From positions 1 through 64,000 of the forward strand of contig JANORB010000226.1 in NCBI GenBank assembly GCA_031415135.1: a DNA stretch of 64,000 bases, written 5' to 3'. The notes beneath the pieces were generated by a model. The model ran no database searches, was not told where the DNA came from, and saw only the letters and a program-made list of their open reading frames with translations. This stretch comes from LGRD01 sp031415135. GTDB taxonomy: Bacteria; Pseudomonadota; Gammaproteobacteria; Burkholderiales; Burkholderiaceae_C. The number at the start of each line of letters is the position of its first letter. The stretch's first letter is position 1. The position numbers and the translations under genes are program-made. Below are positions 33,512 through 42,151 of the stretch, one piece after another.

Positions 33512-35383
33512 TCAGGCGGGCGTGCGCAGCGGGGGGCTCGCGTGCGCCGGAACAGGCGGCGCCGGCAGCGCGGGCTCGGCATCGCGCGGCCCGGCCACAC
33601 CACCCAGGCGTATCGTCTCGCGGGCGCTCTGAACCGCATCCTGAACGTCACGCAAATTGATCTTGAGGGCGCGCGCATAGCGCTGCGCAATCACGTCGAG
33701 TGCGCGGATCGCGCGCGCCGGCGGCAACTGGCTGATCGCGTCGACCACCTCGTTGGCGGCGCTGGCGGTTTTGCACAGCGCGTCGATGTCGCTCTGGATC
33801 GAGCGCACGCGCTGGTCGACGGGGACGCGGTGGATCATTTGCGCCAGCTCGGGCCCCAGCCCCCAGTGGCGCGCCACGGCCGCGCCGACCTCGTCGAGGT
33901 CGACCCCCAGCACCGCGAACGATGCCGCCGCTTCACTCAGGGCCGGCGCGTCCGGCGCTTCGGGGGGAGCGGCGACGCCGGCGTCGGGGCGCGCGGTGAG
34001 CTGCTGGATCTGCTCGGCCTCTTCGGGAAAGTGGTACTGCACCATCAAGCGCCCGAGATTTTGCAGCAGCGTGATCAGGTAGATGACCTCCGGGTCGTAG
34101 CCGGCCGGGCGCAAGGCCTGGGCCACGCAGCCCGCCAGGCGAACCCGGTCCATCAAGCGTTTGAGGCCCAGCGCGGCCGATTCGCCCAGCGGCCCGGGCC
34201 AGCGGCGCAAGCCGTTGGCGGCCTGGCGCACCCCGTTGACGCCGAGCAGCGCAACGCTGCGCCGGATCGTCAGCACCGCGCCATTGCCGGCGGTCTGGGT
34301 GTTGCGCACCAGGGCGGAGTTGACCTGGCGCAGCAACTCCAGGCTGAGCGCCATGTCCTGCAGCAGTTCGCCCACCATCGCATCGGTGTGCTGGCCGTCC
34401 TTGGCGATCAGCCGCTCGACCTGCGCGCCCACGCCCGGCAATGCGGGAAGGTGGCCCACGCTGCGCAGCCGATCGAGCAACAGCGCAAGCGGGCCGCCGT
34501 TGTCTTCCGACTGGGTTTGCTGCCAGCCGGTCAACGCGCGCAGCAGGCTGCGGGCGTTCAGATAGCGCTGGCGCTCGTGGTTTGCGGTGCAGCGATTGGC
34601 GATGGCGCGCAACGCCACCGGCACCGGGTGCGGCGTGGTCCAGGGCAAGTGCACGATCTCGCGTCCCATCGGCGCCATCCGGGCCATCACCCGGGCGGTG
34701 TCGGGCTGCTCCAGCGGCGCCAGGCCGGTCAGCAGCCGGTGCAGCAACAGGCCGCAGGCCAGCACGTCGCGTTCGGCGGCCCTGCGCTGGGCCATCAGGC
34801 CATGCGGATCGGACAGCGGTGCCTCCTGGGTCTCGGGCGGCGATTTGCCCAGCCGCGCTTCTTCGATGCCGCTCATGTCACCGGCGCTGGCCAGCGCCAT
34901 CACGCGCAACACGCCCTGCTCGCTGACGATCAGGTTGTGCAACTGAAGATCGTTGTGCGAGCAACCCGATTCATGGGCGAAGGCCAGGCCGGCGAGCAGT
35001 TGGCAGAGCCAGCCCACCGTCTCGGCCGGTGTCGGCGGCGGGTGCGAGGCCAGCCATTCGGCCAGCGTGATGCCGCAGTGGCGCTCGACCACCACATAGG
35101 GCCATTTGTCCTGGACGCCGATCTCCAGCACCGGCGCCAGGCTGGGGTGTTGCAGCCGCGTGGCCTTGCGCGCTTCGCGGCTCCACAGCTCCAGCGCCAC
35201 CGGGTCCGGCGGCTGCACGCGCGGCACGCTGAGCATGACCTCCTGCGACACGCGCTTGTCGTAAGCCAGCCACACGCTCGTGCCGGCACTCTTGCCCAGC
35301 AGCTGGCGCAACCCAAAACGGCCGAACGCCCGCGCCGGAACATCGGCTCGGGTCGGGGGCTGGGGCGGTGCGGAAGTGAGCAT
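33512..35383 (-). CDS. Pseudokinase-HDOD protein, paralogue of the downstream kinase
   Basis: 623 aa, aligned along most of its length with the neighbouring kinase-HDOD protein but without the C-terminal GAF region. The kinase fold is kept (FGRFGLRQLLGKSAGTSVW, WSREARKATRLQHPSLAPV), yet key residues are gone. VAIK is VMLS (serine at 52 replaces lysine), the catalytic loop is HNDLQLHN (143-150, aspartate kept but R and K lost) and DFG is replaced by ALA at 163-165. Phosphotransfer is therefore unlikely. The HDOD domain (about 325-540: GHLPALPGVGAQVERLI, LRQVNSALVRNTQTAG, ALLGVNGVRQAANGL) seems complete. ATG 35383 was chosen; an ATG at 35467 is an alternative. A natural inference is that it modulates the active partner. 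Confidence 0.88.
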   Translation of the reverse strand: MLTSAPPQPPTRADVPARAFGRFGLRQLLGKSAGTSVWLAYDKRVSQEVMLSVPRVQPPDPVALELWSREARKATRLQHPSLAPVLEIGVQDKWPYVVVERHCGITLAEWLASHPPPTPAETVGWLCQLLAGLAFAHESGCSHNDLQLHNLIVSEQGVLRVMALASAGDMSGIEEARLGKSPPETQEAPLSDPHGLMAQRRAAERDVLACGLLLHRLLTGLAPLEQPDTARVMARMAPMGREIVHLPWTTPHPVPVALRAIANRCTANHERQRYLNARSLLRALTGWQQTQSEDNGGPLALLLDRLRSVGHLPALPGVGAQVERLIAKDGQHTDAMVGELLQDMALSLELLRQVNSALVRNTQTAGNGAVLTIRRSVALLGVNGVRQAANGLRRWPGPLGESAALGLKRLMDRVRLAGCVAQALRPAGYDPEVIYLITLLQNLGRLMVQYHFPEEAEQIQQLTARPDAGVAAPPEAPDAPALSEAAASFAVLGVDLDEVGAAVARHWGLGPELAQMIHRVPVDQRVRSIQSDIDALCKTASAANEVVDAISQLPPARAIRALDVIAQRYARALKINLRDVQDAVQSARETIRLGGVAGPRDAEPALPAPPVPAHASPPLRTPA

Positions 35384-35515
35384 CGGATCGAAGTGGGGAA
35401 ACCTTGACCATTGAAACGCCGGGCCTGGGTGCGTGATGGGCGGATCAGGTCGGCTTATCCACGCCATTTCCGCGCGACCCGGCGCTCGCGTCGGCGATTG
35501 CGCAACCCACCCGGA

Positions 35516-38500
35516 TCAGTCGACCTCGACCACCGCGCCGGCCCCGGTGATGAACGCGCAGCGAACCCGCTCTTGCGGCTGCAGGCGCTGCACCGCCTGC
35601 CGGTAGCGCAGCAGTTGCTGGCGATAGCCGGCCAGCGCGTCGGGATGGTGTTCGAGCTTGTAGTCCAGCACCCACCAGACGCGCTGACCGGCCTCGTCCA
35701 ATGCCACCAGCCGGTCCAGCCGCAGCGGCTCGCCGGCGTCGCTGACCGGAACTTCATTGCCCGCCCACAGAAGCGCGGCGGCGTCAAAGAAGCGGGCGCA
35801 TTCCGGGCTGTCCCAGATGCGCCGGGCGATCCGCGCCACTTCGATGGCGGGCGCGCCGAACTCCTGCGCAGCGGCTTCAGCCAGAGAAATCAACGCCGGC
35901 GGGGAAGCGGCGTTGGGCTGGCTGGCCCACTCCAGCACCCGGTGCAGCGCCGAACCGAGCCGGGTGGAGAGGCTGTCGACCACCCGGCCGGCCACCGGCT
36001 GCGGCTCCGGCGTTGAGCCGGCCTGCGCAGCGCTCAGCCGGGGCAGTGTGAGGAGGGAGAACGAGCTTGCGGGCGGCTGCGGCGCGGCCCGTGCTTCGGC
36101 GGGCGCCGGCTCGGAGGCAATCCCCAGCGCCTCGATCCGCTGCCACCAGTTCAGGCCCGCGGACGGGTAGCGCGGCTCGGTCGCGCTGAACACCAGGCGC
36201 TCCTTCGCACGCGTCATCGCCACGTACAGGCCATTGAGTTCTTCGCGCCGGCGCGCGGCCACCTCTTGTTGCCGCAGCGCGGCCAGCGACGGCGGGCAGC
36301 GCGCCTGCGACTCCGAATACAGGAACGCGCAGCATGTCGGGTGCGCCATGTGCGCCGGCCAGTCGATCAGCAAGGTGGCGGTGTCCGGGTTCTGGGCCTC
36401 GGGGTCGCTGTCCATCACAAAAACGACCCGCGCTTCGAGCCCCTTGGCGCCGTGGATGGTCAACAACTGAACCGCATCTCGCTGCGGCGCGACCGCCACT
36501 TCCAGGGCACGCTGCTTCAGCGCCCGCACAAACCGATAGGGTGTGGCATAGCGCCCGCCGTCGAGCGTCAGGGCCAGGCCGAGCAAGGCATCGATGGCGC
36601 TCAGCGCGGCGGCGCGACGCTCGGCGGGAACGGTGGCCGCCACCCGCTCGCGCACCTCGCCCTGGTCGACGATGCGATCCAGCAGGTCGTGCGGTGGCAG
36701 TTGCGCGGCAGCGGCTTGCCATCCGCGCAGCAGGCCCCGGGCGCGCTCGATGGCCGGGCTCGAAGGCGCCGACGCCATCAAGGCGCGCCACCAACGGCCG
36801 TCGCCCGCCGCGGCCTGGGCGAGCCACACCAGATCGGCGTCATCGACACCGAACACCGGGCTGCGCAGCGCACGCGCGAGCGCCAGGTTCTGGCTCGGCG
36901 AGGCCAGCACGTCGAACAGCGCCAGCAGGTCGAGCGCTTCAGCGGAATCGCCCAAGGCCAGTTTTTCCGGCGCGCCAAACGGCAGGTGCACGGCGGCCAG
37001 CGCGTCGGCCACCAGCCGCAGCGAAGCGCGCTTGCGAGCCAGCACGTGGATCTCGCCGGGCTGGGCCTGGCCTTGTTTCACCAGCGCCAGGATGGCGGCG
37101 GCGACCTGGCGCGCTTCGCGCATGCGCAGCACTTCCTCGGCTTCGCGCCGCGGCGTGCCAAGGCTGTCGCGCCAGGGCGGGCGTTCGGTGGCGGGTTGGG
37201 CGGGCCTGGGTGGCCGCGCGACGCGTGCCAAGGCCCGGACGCCAGCACCCGGCGTGGTGGCCAGTTCGGTGGTGTGGGCGCGGAATCCGGCGAATTCGCC
37301 CGCCGTTTGCGCCTGGTCGAACACGGCGTTCAAGCACGCCAGCACCGGTGGCGCATTGCGCCGCGTGTGATCGCACTCGAGCACCGACCCCGCCAGGCCG
37401 ACGGCGACAAACTCGCGCGCGGCTTGAAAAACGCGCGGTTCGGCACGCCTGAATCGATAGATGCTTTGTTTCGGATCACCGACGATGAACACGCCCGGGG
37501 GCTGGTGCCCGCTGCCGCCTCCGCCCGCCCCCGCATACCCCGCAAGCCAGGCGTGCAAGGCGTGCCACTGCAGCGGGCTGGTGTCCTGGAACTCGTCGAT
37601 CAACACCTGCCGGATGCGCGCGTCCAGCCGTTCCTGGACCCAGCCCGACAGGCTGGCGTCGCGCAACAGCGCCAGGGCACAACGCTCCAGATCGGCCATG
37701 TCGGCCAGGCCGTGTTCGCGCTTGTGGGCGGCAAACTCGGACAGCAGCACGCGGCTCAGTCGCACCATGCGCAAGTGTTCTTCATGCGCTTGCTGCTGGT
37801 CGCAAGCGCGCTGAATCTGGTTCAGCAAAGCGACCAGTTCCGGCAGCCCGGGCGCGTCCAGCCGCTTGCGAAGTTCACCCTTGGTCAGCAGGGCGTCGCG
37901 GGCGGCGCTCAACATGTCGCGGCAATCCGGCCGCTGGGTGGCCTGCTCCAGCAAGGCGCCGCGCTGCTGGGGGATCGCGCCCTTTTGCCGGCCCAGCGTG
38001 CGGGCAACGTCCAACAGCAGCGCCTGCGCCGACGCATGGCCAAGCCGTTCGCTGGGGTGGTTCAGCGCGGCGAACTCCGGCGCTATCGTCGCACCGGCCG
38101 GCACGCTGGTCTCCAGCGTTCCGGCCGCGTCGGCGAGCTCGAACTCGATCCGCTTGTCCCAGGCCGCATCCAGCCATTTCTCCACCTGCGAGCGCCCGCG
38201 CGACAGCGTCAAGGTGTCGTGGTCGGCTCGCAGCGAGGCGTCCGCCAGCACACGAACCCGAAACCGCTGCAGCACGGCGCGCCGGTGATCGGAGATGTCC
38301 TCGATCAACTCCATGTCGGGCTGGAGCCGCAGTTCGGCCAGCAGGTCGCGTGGCGCGGCGCGCAACAGCTGCGAGAACCAGGCGTGGAACGTGAGGATTT
38401 CAACCGGCCGGCCGGCACGCAGCAGGCGTTCGTGCAAGGCCGCCAACAGGGGGGCTGCGGCTTGCGCCTGCGCTGGGTTCAGCCCGCGTTGACACAGTGC

Positions 38501-38788
38501 CTCCACGCGCTCGGCCTCGGGGCAATCGGGTGAAGCGAATCGGGCCAGCCATTCATTCAGGCGCGAGCGCATTTCGCCGGCGGCCTTGCGGGTGAAGGTG
38601 ATGGCCAGGATCTCGTGGGGCTGCACGCCATCGAGCAGGGCTCTGAGCACGCGCGACACCAGCATCCAGGTCTTGCCCGAGCCCGCGCAGGCTTCGACGA
38701 CGACGCTGCGCGCGGGATCGCAGGCCAGCGCATAGAAGGCGCCCCGGTCGATGAGCCGGCCGTCGACTCGGTAGGCCGGGCCGCTCAC
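35516..38788 (-). CDS. addA: AddA-like UvrD/RecB-family helicase-nuclease
   Basis: 1090 aa superfamily 1A helicase with a C-terminal nuclease domain. Walker A is VVVEACAGSGKTWMLVSRVL with the Q-motif-like region just before it. Motif Ia is ILAITFTRKAAGEMRSR, Walker B LIDEFQDTSPLQW, motif III VGDPKQSIYRFRRA, motif V LLTIHGAKGLEARVVFVMD and motif VI YVAMTRAKERLVF. The end (RVWWVLDYKLEHHPDAL) is a RecB-type PD-(D/E)XK nuclease motif. It starts at a GTG whose GTGA overlaps the stop of the AddB-like gene by four bases, so the two are co-translated. Role: resection of double-strand breaks with the AddB-like partner. Confidence 0.9.
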   Translation of the reverse strand: MSGPAYRVDGRLIDRGAFYALACDPARSVVVEACAGSGKTWMLVSRVLRALLDGVQPHEILAITFTRKAAGEMRSRLNEWLARFASPDCPEAERVEALCQRGLNPAQAQAAAPLLAALHERLLRAGRPVEILTFHAWFSQLLRAAPRDLLAELRLQPDMELIEDISDHRRAVLQRFRVRVLADASLRADHDTLTLSRGRSQVEKWLDAAWDKRIEFELADAAGTLETSVPAGATIAPEFAALNHPSERLGHASAQALLLDVARTLGRQKGAIPQQRGALLEQATQRPDCRDMLSAARDALLTKGELRKRLDAPGLPELVALLNQIQRACDQQQAHEEHLRMVRLSRVLLSEFAAHKREHGLADMADLERCALALLRDASLSGWVQERLDARIRQVLIDEFQDTSPLQWHALHAWLAGYAGAGGGGSGHQPPGVFIVGDPKQSIYRFRRAEPRVFQAAREFVAVGLAGSVLECDHTRRNAPPVLACLNAVFDQAQTAGEFAGFRAHTTELATTPGAGVRALARVARPPRPAQPATERPPWRDSLGTPRREAEEVLRMREARQVAAAILALVKQGQAQPGEIHVLARKRASLRLVADALAAVHLPFGAPEKLALGDSAEALDLLALFDVLASPSQNLALARALRSPVFGVDDADLVWLAQAAAGDGRWWRALMASAPSSPAIERARGLLRGWQAAAAQLPPHDLLDRIVDQGEVRERVAATVPAERRAAALSAIDALLGLALTLDGGRYATPYRFVRALKQRALEVAVAPQRDAVQLLTIHGAKGLEARVVFVMDSDPEAQNPDTATLLIDWPAHMAHPTCCAFLYSESQARCPPSLAALRQQEVAARRREELNGLYVAMTRAKERLVFSATEPRYPSAGLNWWQRIEALGIASEPAPAEARAAPQPPASSFSLLTLPRLSAAQAGSTPEPQPVAGRVVDSLSTRLGSALHRVLEWASQPNAASPPALISLAEAAAQEFGAPAIEVARIARRIWDSPECARFFDAAALLWAGNEVPVSDAGEPLRLDRLVALDEAGQRVWWVLDYKLEHHPDALAGYRQQLLRYRQAVQRLQPQERVRCAFITGAGAVVEVD

Positions 38789-41517
38789 GCCGCGCCGTCC
38801 ATCGCGGCGGGCCAGTGATCGCGCCGGCACAGGCCGCGCGCGTCGCAATGCTCGCAGGCTGTGCCTTCGCCCAGCGCCGGCATGGCGGCTCCGGCGCCGA
38901 TGCGGCCCAGGTCGCGCCCGATGCCATCAACCAAGGCCAGGGCGCTGAGGTGCACATCGGCGTGTGAGATCTCGAGGATCTTGTCGCTTTCATCGAGCAT
39001 CAAGTACATCGCGCCAAGATCACCGGGCGCGTTGCTCTGGGCCGCCATCAGGGCTGCGTAGAAGGGCAGTTGCGTGTCTTCGTTGCGCTTGATCGCATCG
39101 CGCAAAGCCTGGCCCTGGCCGGTCTTGTAGTCGATCAACTGGGTGGTGGGAACGCCTGCGTCGCTGATGAAATCCACCCGGTCGATCACGCCGTGCATCG
39201 CGATGGCGCCCCACTCGGGCGGTTGCGCTGTCAGCGTGCGTTCCGCGTCCAGCCATTGGGCGCCGGCGGCGTCACGCTGGTGCAACCAGGCGATGTAGCG
39301 AGGCACCAGGCGCGCGAACGAGGCGCTGTAGGGCAGGAACTCGGCCGCGTCGAGCCGTTGTTCGCGCAGCGCGTCGGCGGCGATGTCATGCAGGCGTGCG
39401 CGTTCGGCCTCGGCTTCCATCGGCCGCGCCCGTTCGGTGTGGAATCGCTGCAGAACGGCGTGCAGCCAGGTTCCGTAGTCACGCTTTTCGATGTCGGCGT
39501 CGAGTTCGTCTTGCGCCCCGAGCCGGAGCAGGCGCAGCGCGAAGAACCGATACGGACAGGCGCGCAGGGTCTCGCAGGCGCTGGCGCTCAGGCGCTTGGG
39601 CAGCAAGCCCGGCGCGCGCGGCAAGGGCCGATTCAACGGCGTGGGAGCCAGCGCCAGGGGCACGCGCAAGTCGGGCGCGGCCGACGGTGCTTGAGCTTGG
39701 CGGCGGCGCACGGCCATCGCCAGCAGCTGAACCCAGGGGCTGGGCGCGACGGGTTCGCCTTCATCGGTGGCGCGATGCAGCAGCGTCAGTCTGGGCGAGC
39801 GCAGCACCTGGGCGAAGGCCAGCAGCTCGGCATCGGCCCTGGCCTTTCGGTGAGGCAAGCCCAACGCCATGGATTCGCGCTCGCTCAGCAGCCCGTTGGC
39901 CAGCGGCTGCGCACCCAGGTGGCGCTCGTCGGCGCCGGGAAAGACGACCGCCGCGAAAGGCCGCAACATGGCCCGCGCCAGCGGGGTGATGATGACGCTC
40001 GCCTCGCCGGCCGATTCGGGCAGGAATGCCGCCTGTTCCAGCGTCGCCTCCAGCCAGTGGGTGAAGGCGTCGAGGTCCAGCGTCTCGGCGGCCAGCACGC
40101 TGGCCGCCATCGCTGGCCCCGCTGTCAATTGCAAGGCGGTCAGAACCTGGCGGCCCGCCTCGTCGGCCTCCAGAACAGCCCGTTGACCACTGTCGCGCAG
40201 CGCCGCCGCCAACGCCGACAGCCAATCGGCCCCGAGCCGGTGGGCGCTGCCGCGCAAGGGCTGAAGCGCGGTTTGGGCGGCACGCCAAAGCGCTGCGCTG
40301 CGCGGCGCCAGCCGGCCCGGGTCGACCGACCGCGCATGGCGCAACTTCTGCGCACGCAACGCAACTTCCAGTTCGTCCAGGGCGGCGCGCTCTTCGCGCT
40401 TGGGCACTCCCGTTTGAACCGGGCTGCCAAGGCAGGACTTGAGCCAGTCGAGCCAGTCGTCGGTGGAGGCATCATCGCGGACACACCGCAACACGCTGCG
40501 CACGCTCGCGCCGGCGCGTGTGGTCGACAGTTTCCAGCCCGTCTCGTCGTCAATGGCGACTCCCTGGCGGGCGAGCAACGCCCTGACCCGGCGCACCAGC
40601 AGACGATCCTGCGCGATCAGCGCCACCGGCCGGTCGCCGATCTGCAAATGGCCCAGCACGCGCGCGGCACTGCATTGCGCCTCGGCCTCGAAGTCATCGC
40701 ACACCGCCACCTCGGGTTTCGTGGCCGGCGCCAACGCCCCGAACGGATCTGCGGTGTCGACGTCAAGATCGAGCCACAAGCAGGGGGTGGTGGGCGCCGC
40801 ATGCTGCAGCAGGCACCGCGTCAGTGGTTCCGGGCCGCCGGCCTGCAATGCGATCCAGGCGGCCGGGCGCAGCGCAAACAAGGCATCGGTGGCGGGCGGC
40901 CCGGCGCTTGCCGCCCACTCCAACGCAATCCGATTGAGGAGCCGCTCCCTGAAACCCGGCATGCCGGGGTCCAGCCCCTGGACCGGCAACAGGGCCCGCC
41001 CGCGCTCCCAAAAGTCGGCCCGCTGGCCGGGCGGCATGGCAAAGGCGGTCGCCGCCAAGGCATGGGCCGACTCGACCACATCCTCGACCGCACAGGCGAA
41101 TTCGCGCTCATCGTTTCGCGCCCAGGCTGCCGCCCAGCTTTGAGCGCGCAGCAGCCGAACGGCGACGATGTGGTCGAGCGCAGTGTCAAAACTCAACTGC
41201 CCGGCCGACGCGTGTTCGGCCGGACCGAGACTGCGGGCCAGGGTTTGTGTCGTTTCGACACGAGGCATCCAGGCGCCGGTGGCGCCAAACGCACGGCGGG
41301 CCAACGGCAGCAATTGCGCGAAAGGGACGAGAACGATCGCATCCCGGCAGCTCAACCCGTGCACACCCGCCCACGCCGTGGTGACGCGGGCAACTTCGGC
41401 CCAGGCATCGGCCGTCGACGGATCAAGTGGGTGCTGGGCTATGGCCGCCATAGATGGAAATGCCCGGGACGAGCCCTTTGCAAGGTCGTGGCCCAGGTGC
41501 CTTTGTGTCAAAATCAT
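38785..41517 (-). CDS. addB: AddB-like nuclease with predicted Fe-S cluster
   Basis: 910 aa partner of the AddA-like helicase. The C-terminal PD-(D/E)XK nuclease has VDFISDAGVPTTQLIDYKTGQG as its catalytic aspartate-lysine region. Cysteines at ASACETLRACPYRFFALRLL and, 210 residues later, CEHCDARGLCRRDHW match the split four-cysteine iron-sulfur staple of AddB. The N-terminal two thirds are a degenerate helicase without a Walker A. ATG 41517 has AAGG upstream; the ATG at 41451 is an alternative. The gene is divergent from trxA, with only 46 bases between starts. Divergent expression with thioredoxin may be accidental. Confidence 0.86.
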   Translation of the reverse strand: MILTQRHLGHDLAKGSSRAFPSMAAIAQHPLDPSTADAWAEVARVTTAWAGVHGLSCRDAIVLVPFAQLLPLARRAFGATGAWMPRVETTQTLARSLGPAEHASAGQLSFDTALDHIVAVRLLRAQSWAAAWARNDEREFACAVEDVVESAHALAATAFAMPPGQRADFWERGRALLPVQGLDPGMPGFRERLLNRIALEWAASAGPPATDALFALRPAAWIALQAGGPEPLTRCLLQHAAPTTPCLWLDLDVDTADPFGALAPATKPEVAVCDDFEAEAQCSAARVLGHLQIGDRPVALIAQDRLLVRRVRALLARQGVAIDDETGWKLSTTRAGASVRSVLRCVRDDASTDDWLDWLKSCLGSPVQTGVPKREERAALDELEVALRAQKLRHARSVDPGRLAPRSAALWRAAQTALQPLRGSAHRLGADWLSALAAALRDSGQRAVLEADEAGRQVLTALQLTAGPAMAASVLAAETLDLDAFTHWLEATLEQAAFLPESAGEASVIITPLARAMLRPFAAVVFPGADERHLGAQPLANGLLSERESMALGLPHRKARADAELLAFAQVLRSPRLTLLHRATDEGEPVAPSPWVQLLAMAVRRRQAQAPSAAPDLRVPLALAPTPLNRPLPRAPGLLPKRLSASACETLRACPYRFFALRLLRLGAQDELDADIEKRDYGTWLHAVLQRFHTERARPMEAEAERARLHDIAADALREQRLDAAEFLPYSASFARLVPRYIAWLHQRDAAGAQWLDAERTLTAQPPEWGAIAMHGVIDRVDFISDAGVPTTQLIDYKTGQGQALRDAIKRNEDTQLPFYAALMAAQSNAPGDLGAMYLMLDESDKILEISHADVHLSALALVDGIGRDLGRIGAGAAMPALGEGTACEHCDARGLCRRDHWPAAMDGAA

Positions 41518-41563
41518 TGTGCCTTGTTGCCTGCAATGGGCAGCCAACGTCCGAGGATCCCTC

Positions 41564-41893
41564 ATGAGCAGCGAACTGATCAAGCACACATCCGACGCGT
41601 CTTTCGACAGCGACGTCCTGCAATCCGACAAGCCGGTCCTGGTGGACTACTGGGCCGAATGGTGCGGGCCCTGCAAGGCCATCGCGCCCCTGCTCGACGA
41701 GGTGTCGAAGGACTACGACGGGCGCTTGCGGGTGGCCAAGATGAATGTCGACGAAAACCGGGACATCCCCGCCAAGTTCGGCATCCGTGGCATCCCCACG
41801 CTGATGCTGTTCAAGGACGGCCAACTCGCTGCAACCAAGGTCGGCGCATTGTCCAAGGCGCAATTGACAGCGTTTCTCGACGGTCATCTATAA
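41564..41893 (+). CDS. trxA: Thioredoxin
   Basis: 109 aa cytoplasmic thiol-disulfide reductase. The redox motif WCGPCK lies in VDYWAEWCGPCKAIAPLLDEV. The cis-proline loop is IRGIPTLMLFKDGQ, and the buried aspartate is in VLVDYWAE. Length is standard. Start at ATG 41564 (GAGGATCC upstream). It precedes rho, the common trxA-rho order in proteobacteria, and its 3' end contains the predicted rho promoter. Confidence 0.97.
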   Translation: MSSELIKHTSDASFDSDVLQSDKPVLVDYWAEWCGPCKAIAPLLDEVSKDYDGRLRVAKMNVDENRDIPAKFGIRGIPTLMLFKDGQLAATKVGALSKAQLTAFLDGHL

Positions 41894-41894
41894 T
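41864..41894 (+). promoter_or_regulatory. Predicted rho promoter with consensus hexamers
   Basis: A perfect -35 TTGACA (41864-41869) and a perfect -10 TATAAT (41889-41894) lie inside the end of trxA, the -10 overlapping the trxA stop. The spacer is 19 bases, two more than ideal, which would soften an otherwise very strong promoter. Rho could thus be made apart from thioredoxin. Confidence 0.65.
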
Positions 41895-41904
41895 CGGTCC
41901 AATC

Positions 41905-41942
41905 GCCGGGCAATTTGGCATGTGATGCCGGGTTGCCCGGCA
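41905..41942 (+). promoter_or_regulatory. Competing hairpins in the rho leader
   Basis: GCCGGGCAA (41905-41913) can pair with TTGCCCGGC (41933-41941), nine pairs. The right arm alternatively pairs in TGCCGGG-TTG-CCCGGCA (41926-41942), a tight seven-pair hairpin. The two cannot coexist. They lie at the start of a 258-base region between trxA and rho with no other gene. Rho leaders in E. coli are attenuated, so a switch is plausible here. Confidence 0.45.
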
Positions 41943-42151
41943 GGCAGTTTGCCACCATGCTTGCCGGCCGGGAGCCGGCTTCCAGGTCCGTAACAGCGGC
42001 ACATGGTTCGGCCCCACTCCAGCGTCTTCATTCTTCGTCCCACGACGACCGGCCACAGCTTCAGAACCTTTCTGTTCGCTGTGATTGCAGCCGATGCACC
42101 GACCGCCGCCCCAGGCGCGTCAGCACGTTTCACCCCCAGCCCAAGCACCCC

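Noticed and set aside
41451..41563. A possible trxA promoter
   Set aside because: CAAAAT at 41509 and TTGCAA at 41478 are 25 bases apart; no acceptable pair was found.
39070..41925. A 951-codon open frame on the plus strand opposite the AddB-like gene
   Set aside because: Its translation is arginine/glutamine/histidine-rich with no domain, as expected for the complement of a GC-rich gene; the minus-strand protein has clear nuclease motifs.
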